DNA from: Hydrogenispora ethanolica
Lineage (GTDB): Bacteria > Bacillota > UBA4882 > UBA8346
Reading direction: 5' to 3'
DNA length: 64,000 bases
NCBI RefSeq assembly: GCF_004340685.1
Contig: NZ_SLUN01000020.1
Span: forward strand, 8,001 to 72,000
Shown: in pieces, positions 35,476-43,892 of the stretch
Layout of the letters: each line of letters opens with the position of its first letter
Position numbering within the stretch: position 1 is the first letter of the stretch
Made by a program: the position numbers and the translations under genes
Notes under the pieces: model-generated
What the model was told of the DNA's origin: nothing
Databases searched by the model: none
The model's input: only the letters and a program-made list of their open reading frames with translations

Positions 35476-35693
35476 GATCGATCTTCCGCTACAAAAGATC
35501 GATCCGGAACGGCTGAAGATCGATCTTGAGTCACAAACGATCGATCCGGAATGACTGAAGATCGATCTTGAGTCACAAAAGATCGATCCGGAATGACCGA
35601 AGATCGATCTTGAGTCACAAACGATCGATCCGGAATGACCGAAGATCGATCTTGAGTCACAAACGATCGATCTGGAATGACTGAAGATCGATC
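35476..35693. repeat. Tandem array: GATCGATC every 21 bp, 11 times
   Basis: GATCGATC starts at 35476 and recurs at exactly 21-base steps to 35686. Alternate 21-bp units differ (flanks GAA-CTTGAGTCACA and AAC-CGGAATGAC), giving a higher-order 42-bp unit. This is two helical turns per unit, placing every GATCGATC on one face of the DNA, with 22 GATC sites. All reading frames are partly open because 21 is a multiple of three; I do not think it is coding. It follows the RND operon terminator. Confidence 0.9.
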
Positions 35694-35728
35694 TTCGGTT
35701 GAATCTCAAATTTTTTATCGCATAAACG

Positions 35729-35756
35729 AAGAAGCCCCCGGCAGCGGGGGCTTCTT
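35729..35756 (-). terminator. Terminator of the RND efflux operon
   Basis: A 12-bp stem (AAGAAGCCCCCG with CGGGGGCTTCTT) with a GCAG loop, 12 bases after the RND pump stop. The T-run is weak on the minus strand. Confidence 0.75.
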
Positions 35757-35767
35757 TACGATAGCGG

Positions 35768-38700
35768 TTAGCGGTGGTATTCCGCCGCGCCGGTCCGGCG
35801 AAAGACTGCCCTGCGGGTCCAGGCGGCCAAGTCATCCAACAGACTGTAGATGACGGGAATCGCCACCAATGTCAGGAGGGTACAAAATGACAAGCCGCCG
35901 ATGACCACCACCGCCAGGGAGGCATTGAGCATGCCGCCGTCCCCTTGGCCCACGGCCAACGGCACCAAACCCAGGATGGTGGTGAGGGCGGTCATCAAAA
36001 CCGGCCGCAGCCGGGTGGGTCCGGCTTTGAGGATCGCTTCCCGGCGGGAGAGCCCGCGGCTGCGCAGGGTTTCAATATAGTCCACCAGCACAATGGCGTT
36101 ATTGACCACAATACCGGCCAGCATGATGACGCCGATCATCGAGGTCACATTCAGACTCTGGCCGGTGAGGAAGAGGCTCCAGGAGACGCCGAACAGGGAT
36201 AACGGCAAGGTTCCCATAATCGCCAACGGATGAATGAGATTTTCGTATTGAACGGCAATGACCATATAGACAAAGAGCACCGCCAGGACAAACGCGATGA
36301 GCAAGGCGCTATTGGAATCCTGCATGTCTTTGACCTGTCCCCCCATGGAAAAACTGTAATTGTTGGGGAAGATCACTTCGCTCCGGATCCTTTGCTCAAT
36401 GAGGTTGGCCATTTTACCCAGGTCTCTCCCGACAAACTTCGCGCTGACCTGGACCTGACGGGTTTGGTTCTCCCGGGTGATCTGGGTCGGCCCTTTGGCG
36501 GGGATCAGGTTCACCACTTCTTTTAGCGGAACCGCCGCGCCGGTGCCGGAGCGCAGATGGAGTTTTTCCAGGTCGGCCAGGACTTGGCGATCATGGGGTT
36601 GAAACTGCAGGAAAATATCGTATTCCTCGCCGGCCAGCCGGATTTGACTGGCCACCGACCCGCTAAACGCGGTTTGTATGGCGTTGCCGATCGCCGCGGC
36701 GCTCAGCCCGTAGGCATTGGCCCGCTCCCGGTTGATGGTGATCCGGAGTTCCGGGCGGCCGGTCTGCCAGTTGGTATCCACGTCCCGGGTTCCCGGGATC
36801 TTCGCGACAATCTGCCGGATGGATTCGGACAGACGCTCCAGGACCGCCAGCTCGGGCCCTTCGATATTGACCACCAACGGCGCGCCGCCGCCGCTCGGGC
36901 CGTTATCCGATTCCTGAACTTTCAGTTTCACGCCGGGCAGTCCCTTCACCCTTTGCCTGGCTTGATCCAGCAGTTCTTCCATGGGGGTCTTGGTGTCCTT
37001 GCGCATCGTCACGTAAACGGTTCCCTTCTCGCTCTCTTCGCTGCTGCCGCCAAAGCCGAAACCCGAGGAGCCGATGATGGAATAGACCATCTCCACGTCG
37101 GCCATCTTGCGCAACGACGTTTCAATCTTGCGGGCCATTCCGTCGGTGACCGTGAGATTGGTTCCCAGCGGCAGCTCGAACTCCACCGAAAACTCTTTTT
37201 GGCCGATGGACGGCATGAATTCGGTCTTGATGCCCAAAAAGAAGGGAACGATGCCCAGGATGAAGCAGAGCAGCGCCAGCAAAACCGTTTTGCCGCGGTG
37301 TTGAACCGCCCAATGGAGCATGGTCCGGTAGATCCATTCCACCTTGCCCAGCCGGAGCTCCCCTTCCTCCGCGAGTTTAGCGGAAGCCGCCTTCGGGGTC
37401 CGGATGAAATTCATCACTTTCGCCGACAAGGTGGGAATGACCGTCAACGCCACCACCAGGGACGCGGTCAATGAAAAGGACACCACATAGGCCATCTCGC
37501 GGAAGATCTGGGCCGAAATATCCTCGACGAACAAGACTGGCGCAAAGACGATGATCGTCGTCAAGGTGGAGGCGGTAATCGCCAATCCCACCTCCGAGGT
37601 GCCCTTGATGGCCGATTCCAGCGCATTGTGGCCTTCTTCCCGGTAGCGATGGATGCTTTCCAAAACCACGATGGCGTTATCCACCAGCATTCCCACGCCC
37701 AGGGCCAATCCCCCCATGGACACCAGGTTCAGGGTGAGCTTGGAGAAATAAATCATGGCGAAGGTGATAATGATCGAGATGGGAATGGCCGCCGAAATCA
37801 CCAAAGTGCTCCGGAAACTACGTAAAAAGAAAAAGAGGATGATCACGGCCAAGAGGCCGCCCATGATTGCGTTCTGGGCTACATTCTTCAGTGAACTTTC
37901 GATGAATTCCGCCTGTTCAAAAACTTTATGAATGGAGACTTGCTTTCCAAGCTGGCCTTGCAGTTCAGACAGGGCCTTCCGGACCTCCCTGGTGACCAGC
38001 ACGGTGTTGGCATCGCTCTCTTTCATCAGAATGATCATCAGGCTCTCGTCGCCGTTGATTCGGGAGAGTTGCTTCCGTTCGTGATAGGCGTCCTTGACCT
38101 CGGCCAACTCTTGCAGCGGAACCTGGGCGCCGCTGGGCAAGGTGAGCTTGATATTCTGCAATTCCGCGACGGTTTTAAATTCACCCAGCGTCCGGACTGT
38201 CAGCTCGTTTCGGCCCTCCCGGACCACCCCGCCGGGCAGGTTCAGATTCTCCTGGGCAATGGCTTGCTTGACATAGGTGGGATCGATCTTGTAAAAAGCC
38301 AGTTTATTGGCTGATAAAAGGATTTGAATCTCCCGGGTCAGGCCGCCGCTGAGCGAGACCGAAGCGACGCCGGGGACTCGCTCCAAACGCGGCTTGATCT
38401 TGTCTTCCGCCAAGCGGGTGGCCTCCGCCAGCCCCTTGGGGCTGGACATTCCCCAGAAAACAATGGGGATCATCGCCGGATCCATCTTAAAGATCAGCGG
38501 ATCTTCGGCGTCTTCCGGGAGATAGCGTTTGACCAGGTCGATCCGTTCCCGCATCTTCAGATTGGTAAAATCCATATCCGTTCCGTAATTGCACTCCGCC
38601 GTAATCACCGAGTTTCCCTGGGATGAGGTGGAGGTGACCTTTTTGACATTGGGAACCGCGCTAATCGCTTCTTCCAAGGGCCGGGTGATCGAGTTTTCGA

Positions 38701-38878
38701 TCTCTTCCGGCCCCACGCCTTCGTAAGTGGTCATCACCATGATGGCGGGAAAGTCGATATCCGGATAGAGATCCATTTTGACGAGGGATAAGGACACCGC
38801 TCCGATGGTCACGGCAAACAAGACGAAGATCAGCACGCCCACTGGGCGGCGGACGCAGAGTTCGATCAGTTTCTGCAT
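35768..38878 (-). CDS. RND multidrug efflux pump, AcrB/HAE1 family
   Basis: Proton-driven inner-membrane pump, 1,036 residues, full length. N-terminal VRRPVGVLIFVLFAVTIGAV, the porter segments (RVPGVASVSLSGG), the transmembrane GMLVDNAIVVLESI carrying the proton-relay Asp, and C-terminal GIVVNNAIVLVDYIETLRSRG fit the family; the second relay Asp is Asn, as in several HAE1 pumps. It is adjacent to the adaptor gene with no gap. A TolC-like channel is not in the window, so the outer-membrane partner must be elsewhere. Confidence 0.95.
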   Translation of the reverse strand: MQKLIELCVRRPVGVLIFVLFAVTIGAVSLSLVKMDLYPDIDFPAIMVMTTYEGVGPEEIENSITRPLEEAISAVPNVKKVTSTSSQGNSVITAECNYGTDMDFTNLKMRERIDLVKRYLPEDAEDPLIFKMDPAMIPIVFWGMSSPKGLAEATRLAEDKIKPRLERVPGVASVSLSGGLTREIQILLSANKLAFYKIDPTYVKQAIAQENLNLPGGVVREGRNELTVRTLGEFKTVAELQNIKLTLPSGAQVPLQELAEVKDAYHERKQLSRINGDESLMIILMKESDANTVLVTREVRKALSELQGQLGKQVSIHKVFEQAEFIESSLKNVAQNAIMGGLLAVIILFFFLRSFRSTLVISAAIPISIIITFAMIYFSKLTLNLVSMGGLALGVGMLVDNAIVVLESIHRYREEGHNALESAIKGTSEVGLAITASTLTTIIVFAPVLFVEDISAQIFREMAYVVSFSLTASLVVALTVIPTLSAKVMNFIRTPKAASAKLAEEGELRLGKVEWIYRTMLHWAVQHRGKTVLLALLCFILGIVPFFLGIKTEFMPSIGQKEFSVEFELPLGTNLTVTDGMARKIETSLRKMADVEMVYSIIGSSGFGFGGSSEESEKGTVYVTMRKDTKTPMEELLDQARQRVKGLPGVKLKVQESDNGPSGGGAPLVVNIEGPELAVLERLSESIRQIVAKIPGTRDVDTNWQTGRPELRITINRERANAYGLSAAAIGNAIQTAFSGSVASQIRLAGEEYDIFLQFQPHDRQVLADLEKLHLRSGTGAAVPLKEVVNLIPAKGPTQITRENQTRQVQVSAKFVGRDLGKMANLIEQRIRSEVIFPNNYSFSMGGQVKDMQDSNSALLIAFVLAVLFVYMVIAVQYENLIHPLAIMGTLPLSLFGVSWSLFLTGQSLNVTSMIGVIMLAGIVVNNAIVLVDYIETLRSRGLSRREAILKAGPTRLRPVLMTALTTILGLVPLAVGQGDGGMLNASLAVVVIGGLSFCTLLTLVAIPVIYSLLDDLAAWTRRAVFRRTGAAEYHR

Positions 38879-39952
38879 TTACTTCACCACTACTTTCGAT
38901 CCGTCTTCCAGATTGTTCTGGCCGAGCACCACCACCCGGTCGCCGGGAGCCAAACCGGAGACGATCTCCACCCTTTTTCCGTCGGAAATGCCCGGTTCGA
39001 CAATTTTTCGCTCCGCTTGCCTGCCCCGGATGACAAAGACCGCTTTGGTTCCGACTTCGTCGATGATCGCTTCCATCGGCACCATCAGCGCATCCTGGCG
39101 CTGGTTGAAATTGAGCTTGACCTCGGCCAGCATGCCCTCTCTGAAGATGCCGCCGGAATTTTCCAACCGGATTCGGACGGGGAAGGTCTTTTGAGCCGCG
39201 TCGGCGCTGGGCGAGATCTGCTCCACCGTACCGGCGTAAACTGTTTCCGGAAGGGAGGCCAGGCTGACTTGGGCCTTTTGCCCCCGTTTGGTCTGGGCAA
39301 TATAGCTATCGCTTAACTGGACGGTGATATAGACTTTGGAGAGATCGACCACTTCCATCAGCTTGACCCCGGGACTGACCATCTCCCCCGGATTCACCTG
39401 ACGACTGCCGATGGAACCGGCGATGGGCGCCAGAATATCGGTGTTTTGCAGCTGCTCTTCACGGAGCGCCACTCCGGCCCGGGATTGTTGGACGCTGGTT
39501 TGAGCGATCGCGAACTGGGTTTTGGCTCTCTCATACTCTTGTTGCGAAATGGCTTCTTCCTGCCATAATTTTTGCATCCGGTTAAAGTTCGCCTGATTCT
39601 CCGCCAGAGAGGCCTCGGCTTGCAGCAAAGAGGCTTTGGCCTGAGCCCGTTCATTGGTGAAATCGGTTTTTTCCAACGTGGCCAAAACCTGGCCTTTTTT
39701 CACCGGATCGCCTAATTCCACGGCGACTTGAGCGATCCGGCCGGAAAGTTTCGAAGAGATAACGGCCTTGCCGTCCGCCTCCACCGTGCCGACTGTGGTG
39801 AAGACTTCTTGAATTCCCCCTTGCTCCACGGTGACGACTTGCACGGGGATAGCCTCATCTTTTTGGGTGGCGGCAGGTTCTTTGCGGCCGCAACCGGTTA
39901 CGCCCATGAGCATAATCCAGGCCAGGCCCAAAATGAGCAGCGTTTTTTTCAT
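38879..39952 (-). CDS. RND periplasmic adaptor (membrane fusion protein) lipoprotein
   Basis: Links the pump to an outer-membrane channel. A lipoprotein signal ends at the lipobox MGVTGC. Then come a barrel-sandwich half (KLSGRIAQVAVELGDPVKKG), a long alpha-hairpin (about residues 95-160, QAEASLAENQANFNRM), the second half LAPIAGSIGSRQVNPGE and the beta-barrel. I use the ATG at 39952; GTG at 39955 is also possible. It lies between tetR and the pump gene. Confidence 0.92.
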   Translation of the reverse strand: MKKTLLILGLAWIMLMGVTGCGRKEPAATQKDEAIPVQVVTVEQGGIQEVFTTVGTVEADGKAVISSKLSGRIAQVAVELGDPVKKGQVLATLEKTDFTNERAQAKASLLQAEASLAENQANFNRMQKLWQEEAISQQEYERAKTQFAIAQTSVQQSRAGVALREEQLQNTDILAPIAGSIGSRQVNPGEMVSPGVKLMEVVDLSKVYITVQLSDSYIAQTKRGQKAQVSLASLPETVYAGTVEQISPSADAAQKTFPVRIRLENSGGIFREGMLAEVKLNFNQRQDALMVPMEAIIDEVGTKAVFVIRGRQAERKIVEPGISDGKRVEIVSGLAPGDRVVVLGQNNLEDGSKVVVK

Positions 39953-40057
39953 CACAGCAATCCCTCCATTTCGATTGGTGTTTATGGCTGGCCGGAGAAC
40001 CGTTCGGACCGGCCGGCGCGGCCGGTAAACGAAAACCGGTTCTTTGTCCCGGATAAT

Positions 40058-40651
40058 CTAAGAACGCTTATTTTCGGCCCCGGCCAAAAAGAGCGACAAC
40101 GCGGTATCAACCATTGTGGCGAGAGTTTCGGTTTTCCCATTGAACAGCCAGTGAAAAGCCAAGTGGGACAGGATGCCGGCCAGGGCCGCGCTGAAATACG
40201 TAGGGTCCCCGGGCCGCAGATAATTTTGTCTCATGCCGTCTTGGATCAGCTGAGTAAATTGTCGGTGAATCTTCAGGTGGATTTGGAGCAGACGGTCCTC
40301 GATACCTTCTTTCTTTGGAAAACGAAGCTGCTCTTTATAGAGAATCTCAAATAATTCCTGATTGTTTTGGACGAAATAAAAGTGGGCCCAAATCATTTGC
40401 TTAAGCTGTTGGGCATAGAGCTTTTCCTGGGCAATTTGCTCAAAGGCCTGGCCCAGCCGGGATAATCCTTCTTCGATCGCCGTCCATAAAATATTCTCCT
40501 TGGTTTCGAAATAAAGATAGATCGTTCCCTTACCCACTCCAGCTCTTGAGGCGATCTCATCCACCGTGGTGCGGTCAAAGCCTTTTTCCGAAAAAAGTGT
40601 CAGAGCGGCTTTCAGAATTCCCGAATGTTTGGCGACGTTCGACTTTTCCAT
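40058..40651 (-). CDS. TetR-family repressor of the RND efflux operon
   Basis: A 197-residue regulator with the N-terminal TetR HTH (ILKAALTLFSEKGFDRTTVDEIA, then GVGKGTIYLYFETKENIL) and a variable ligand domain. First gene of the tetR-adaptor-pump operon. A perfect palindrome ACTGACCGGTCAGT just downstream of its -10 box (40748-40761) is a likely autoregulatory operator. Ligand unknown. Confidence 0.9.
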   Translation of the reverse strand: MEKSNVAKHSGILKAALTLFSEKGFDRTTVDEIASRAGVGKGTIYLYFETKENILWTAIEEGLSRLGQAFEQIAQEKLYAQQLKQMIWAHFYFVQNNQELFEILYKEQLRFPKKEGIEDRLLQIHLKIHRQFTQLIQDGMRQNYLRPGDPTYFSAALAGILSHLAFHWLFNGKTETLATMVDTALSLFLAGAENKRS

Positions 40652-40747
40652 GGCAGTACCTCAATTGTTCAACAAATGACCGGCTGTCGCGAAGCCATTC
40701 ACCAGATATAAAATGCTTTCGGATGATTGCAACGGATATTTCAAAAC

Positions 40748-40761
40748 TGACCGGTCAGTCA
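40748..40761. promoter_or_regulatory. Palindromic TetR operator
   Basis: ACTGACCGGTCAGT is a perfect 14-bp palindrome, 11 bases downstream of the -10 element and about 96 bases before the tetR start. Position and form fit a repressor site for the adjacent TetR protein. Confidence 0.75.
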
Positions 40762-40772
40762 GTTGATTCAAT

Positions 40773-40802
40773 TATACGGTCTCAAAATCCCACAAGTCAA
40801 CA
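40773..40802 (-). promoter_or_regulatory. Promoter of the tetR-RND operon
   Basis: TTGACT (40797-40802) and TATAAT (40773-40778), 18 bases apart, on the minus strand. The operator lies in the initial transcribed region. Confidence 0.75.
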
Positions 40803-41035
40803 ACAAATGAAATATTTGGAATTCATTCCATCAAGCAATGATTGCAGTGCTGAAACATTTATGGGTAGAATTCGGAAACTATCCTTCGCCGACCTCAACC
40901 ACGGTATCGCGATTCGCCCGTCATTTTGAAGCGGGGATGGCCTGAGAAGCCATTTCACCAGACTGTTACCCCGGCGTCACCGGCCGGAAATCTCCGGGAG
41001 TTATCATAAGGATATCGAAAGTGGGGTGAAAAAGG

Positions 41036-41119
41036 ATGAACAACTTCGAACTGCTGGCATTCTTGCTGGTGCGGAACGCCGAAAAGGAGAACCGGAGAAA
41101 CCGTGAAGCGCAAAAGTGA
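41036..41119 (+). CDS. Possible 27-residue small protein
   Basis: MNNFELLAFLLVRNAEKENR followed by seven more residues and a TGA. GGGGTG lies seven bases upstream, and a strong plus-strand terminator overlaps its last codons, which is what one would expect of a tiny transcript unit. The first half is hydrophobic, the second half highly charged, suggesting an amphipathic or membrane-bound peptide. I do not recognise it and no promoter was certain. Confidence 0.4.
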   Translation: MNNFELLAFLLVRNAEKENRRNREAQK

Positions 41120-41131
41120 ACTTCACGGTTT
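41098..41131 (+). terminator. Terminator on the plus strand
   Basis: AAACCGTGAAG pairs with CTTCACGGTTT across a 12-base loop, followed by TTCTTTTT. There is no annotated plus-strand gene upstream apart from the small frame at 41036, which supports that frame. Confidence 0.8.
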
Positions 41132-41156
41132 TCTTTTTCCGGCGGATCGTGTTTTT

Positions 41157-41606
41157 TCATTCAATCCCGAGCTTCTCAAGCCCTTGCCGGAGTCCGGCGA
41201 GCCGGTAGGCTTCGTCTTCTTTCGGATGGGTACATCGCTTGGTGACGCCATCGAGGTTCCGCTTAACGATGATCAGATACTCGCGGATGCTCATAACCGC
41301 GCCGCGCCGTAGCTGTAAATACTCCAACAGACCGGAGTCCAGCCGGTCGTTATAATCTTGCTTGGCAACCACCGCTTCACATTGAGGGAGGACATCATCG
41401 CACCGTCCATCGGAAGCAAGATGCACACAGGGCTGGCAGATATCATCCGATTCGACCACCAGTTCGACCTGGCGCGAACAATCGGCCAGCATCATCTCTG
41501 TGATGAGATGCACGCCGTGCCCATACGGGTGGGGCAGATTGGGGCGATCGTGCCCGATATTTCTGACAATATCCAAAATATGATGGGGCCTCAATCTCAA
41601 TACCAT
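41157..41606 (-). CDS. DUF1284-like protein
   Basis: A 149-residue protein beginning MVLRLRPHHILDIVRNIGHD, with cysteines in DDICQPCVHLASDGRCDDVLPQC that could bind a metal or iron-sulfur cluster. This N-terminal RLRPHH block is the mark of DUF1284 proteins as I know them. The ATG at 41606 has AGGTGG seven bases upstream. No operon partner is evident. Function unknown. Confidence 0.75.
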   Translation of the reverse strand: MVLRLRPHHILDIVRNIGHDRPNLPHPYGHGVHLITEMMLADCSRQVELVVESDDICQPCVHLASDGRCDDVLPQCEAVVAKQDYNDRLDSGLLEYLQLRRGAVMSIREYLIIVKRNLDGVTKRCTHPKEDEAYRLAGLRQGLEKLGIE

Positions 41607-41876
41607 GAAAATGCCACCTTTTCTTTTTTTTATTATCCCGCACGTCGCCATCGGGTTGGATTGGTAAACTTATTCCCTAACTTAACTTCCCGCTCCATGA
41701 AATGTCATAATCTTCACCGCCATTCCTTGATTCCCTTCAAGAATCCAAAAATTTCTGCTCTGTTCCGGCTTATTCCAACCTGCCTAAGATCATCATCCCG
41801 TGCCCCGGTCGTTCACGGATCCCGCGCTTTCTCGGATAGAGCATCCGCAGAAAATCCGCTCCAAAGGAATAAAAAA

Positions 41877-41897
41877 CGAGGCCTCTCCGAGGTCTCG
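41877..41897 (-). terminator. Terminator after the DUF2508-like gene
   Basis: CGAGGCCTC pairs with GAGGTCTCG (one G-U) across a 3-base loop, with TTTTTT next on the minus strand. It lies 26 bases after the stop. Confidence 0.8.
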
Positions 41898-41923
41898 CGT
41901 AAATTTCGCTAAGGGCAATGGAA

Positions 41924-42235
41924 CTATCCTACCATCCTGCGACTCAGCTCGGCGAAACAACTATAGTCCAAGGCCGGATCACTCCCCGCCAGCAGCCTGG
42001 CCTTGGCCAGCGCCACTTGCAGGGCGGCGTAGGCCAATTGCCGCTCCAGGAAACAAAGATTCTCCATGTTTGGATCGGATAGATCGGAAAAATTATAACG
42101 ATTCACCGCCGCCTGGTAGTTTTCCAAGGCCCGCTGCACCTCGGGGTTGGCCGGCGGCGAAACCGTTGCCGAGTGCTTGTCGCCGCTAAAAACCGTCTCT
42201 TTCAAATACTGAATGATGTTTTCGATCGCCAACAT
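41924..42235 (-). CDS. DUF2508-like small protein
   Basis: A 103-residue protein. The middle (ALENYQAAVNRYNFSDLSDP, then a helix ending ALAKARLLAG) resembles the YaaL/DUF2508 pattern of Bacillota: a helix, an Asp-Pro turn and a second helix. I use the ATG at 42235, with GGGG about nine bases upstream; the frame is open further up but has no ribosome site. Function unknown. Confidence 0.6.
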   Translation of the reverse strand: MLAIENIIQYLKETVFSGDKHSATVSPPANPEVQRALENYQAAVNRYNFSDLSDPNMENLCFLERQLAYAALQVALAKARLLAGSDPALDYSCFAELSRRMVG

Positions 42236-42276
42236 TTCCACATCCCCTTTACCCGACTTGGACCATTTCTTCATTA

Positions 42277-42552
42277 TTAGATATTCTGAAACCCCGCTGG
42301 AATATTCCGGCAAGATAAAACAAGCCTCAAAATGGGCTCCCGGCCGCCGGATTGACTCCAACAGTCACAGTCCAACGCTTTCCGCAGCTTGAAAACTGCC
42401 AGATCTTTCATTTTGGCCTCGATCATCACCGCCACCTCCGGCTCAGGGATGATCACCAGAAACTCTTTGAAATCAATCGGATCCACCCAATCGGCATGCG
42501 CCCGGAAATTCTTCTCCGATTTGGGGCAGGAGAAAGGAAATTTCGTTGCCGA
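42277..42552 (-). pseudogene. uvsE: C-terminal remnant of UV damage endonuclease (UvsE)
   Basis: Translating the minus strand without needing a start gives CPKSEKNFRAHADWVDP, then a stretch ending VAVMIEAKMKDLAVFKLRKAL. This matches the C-terminal end of UvsE/UVDE as I remember it (HVSSPKSEKDFRSHADY and IEAKKKDLAL). The rest of the enzyme is missing: upstream the frame runs only to about 42552 and then meets the start region of the plus-strand DUF362 gene. The last part, after about 42360, no longer looks coding. Codon use is GC-rich like the neighbours, so loss was recent or the piece was moved. Confidence 0.55.
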
Positions 42553-42612
42553 ACTGAATTATTCTTTATCCGAGATCGTTAAAACAGCGCTGTCATATAT
42601 CCGGAGGCTATC

Positions 42613-43701
42613 ATGAAACCCGAACAAATCACAGTTATCTATGGGACCGACCCCTATTCCATGACCGAACGGCTGCTGGAGCGAATCGCCCTGGCCGACC
42701 TCATTCCCGCCGGCGCGCGGATCGCTCTGAAGCCCAATCTGGTGGTGGCCAAGCCGGCCGATTCCGGAGCCACCACCCACCCGGCCATCGCCGAGGCGAT
42801 CATCGTCTACCTGCAAGCCCACGGTTTCAAAGAGATTTCAATTATGGAAGGTTCATGGCTGGGTGAAACGACCGAGCACGCCTTTCAGATCTGCGGCTAT
42901 ACAGAGTTGGCCCGGAAATACCGGGTCCCCTTGATCGACCTCAAGCAAGCCCCGACGGTCCGGCGGCGCGGCGGCGAGCTTGATCTGGCGGTCTGCCGGC
43001 CGGCCTTGGAGAGCGATTATCTGATCAATCTGCCGGTCCTGAAAGCCCATTGTCAGACCGAACTGACCTGCGCGCTGAAAAACCTGAAAGGCTGCATCCC
43101 CGACGCGGAGAAGCGGCGTTATCACAACCTGGGGCTGCACCGTCCCATCGCCGCATTGTCCTCGGTACTCAGGCCCGGTCTGACGATTGTTGACGCCCTG
43201 TCCGGCGATCTCAGCTTTGAGGAGGGCGGCAATCCGGTGCCAATGGACCGGATCATCGCCGGGACCGACCCGGTGTTGCTGGACGCTTACGCCGCCACCC
43301 TGATCGGGTTGGAGTCCGGCGATATTCCATACATCGGGTTCGCCGCAGGGCTCGGAGTCGGTTCCGCCGAACTCGGCCGGGCGGCCGTCATCGAGATCAA
43401 TCCGGACGAAAAGCCATCAAAACCGTTCCGTCTCACCGGCCAAGCCCGAAATCTGGCGCAATGGATCGAGGAACGCCAAGCTTGCTCAGCCTGCTACGGA
43501 AGTCTGATCCACGCCCTCTACCGGCTGAAAGAACGAGGTGTTCTACGGAAACTACCCGGACCCGTCCGGATCGGCCAAGGCTTTCGCGGGGTCTCCGGAC
43601 CCGGACCGGGCATCGGCTCCTGCACCCGGTCACTCCAGACCCATCTGCCCGGTTGTCCGCCCACCGCCGCGGCGATCATCCGCTTTCTAAAAGCGTTGTG
43701 A
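42613..43701 (+). CDS. DUF362-family protein
   Basis: A 362-residue protein with the DUF362 features KPNLVV near residue 39, a central DYLINLPVLKAHCQTELTCALKNLKGC and a DALSGDL block. The C-terminal 65 residues carry four cysteines (EERQACSACYG, GSCTRSL, PGCPP) that could hold a metal or iron-sulfur cluster, though not the usual double ferredoxin set. CGGAGG lies five bases before the ATG. Its last codons and stop fall inside the repeat at 43689-43815. Function in this family is mostly unknown. Confidence 0.82.
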   Translation: MKPEQITVIYGTDPYSMTERLLERIALADLIPAGARIALKPNLVVAKPADSGATTHPAIAEAIIVYLQAHGFKEISIMEGSWLGETTEHAFQICGYTELARKYRVPLIDLKQAPTVRRRGGELDLAVCRPALESDYLINLPVLKAHCQTELTCALKNLKGCIPDAEKRRYHNLGLHRPIAALSSVLRPGLTIVDALSGDLSFEEGGNPVPMDRIIAGTDPVLLDAYAATLIGLESGDIPYIGFAAGLGVGSAELGRAAVIEINPDEKPSKPFRLTGQARNLAQWIEERQACSACYGSLIHALYRLKERGVLRKLPGPVRIGQGFRGVSGPGPGIGSCTRSLQTHLPGCPPTAAAIIRFLKAL

Positions 43702-43815
43702 TAAACCCGACGAAGGTCGGGGTGAACACAAAAGCTCAGAGAAGCAAGGGATAAAGTCGTTTAAAATTCTTTGGCAAACGGATTCATTTGAAAGAGACTT
43801 TATCACATGGCTTCT
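43689..43815. repeat. Dispersed inverted-repeat element, family 2, copy A
   Basis: Ends AAAAGCGTTGTGATAAA and TTTATCACATGGCTTCT are imperfect inverted repeats. The interior shares GGTGAACACAAAAGCTCAGA and GAAGCAAG with copies B and C. It overlaps the last four codons and stop of the DUF362 gene. Confidence 0.85.
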
Positions 43816-43892
43816 GAACGAGCTGGAACGGCAAAAATAGCGCCAAAGGCGCTATTTTTGCCAACCATTACAATTCGGGCGTTTCGGCACGC

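Noticed and set aside
35403-35660. An 85-codon frame of DRSSVIP/DRSFVTQ heptads on the minus strand
   Set aside because: It is the translation of the 21-bp array; other frames are also open, no ribosome site is seen, and composition is that of a DNA repeat.
35476-35693. CRISPR array
   Set aside because: Units of 21 bp follow each other with no unique spacers, and no cas genes are in the window.
36557-37474. Long plus-strand frame opposite the RND pump gene
   Set aside because: Antisense shadow of a GC-rich gene; no start signals.
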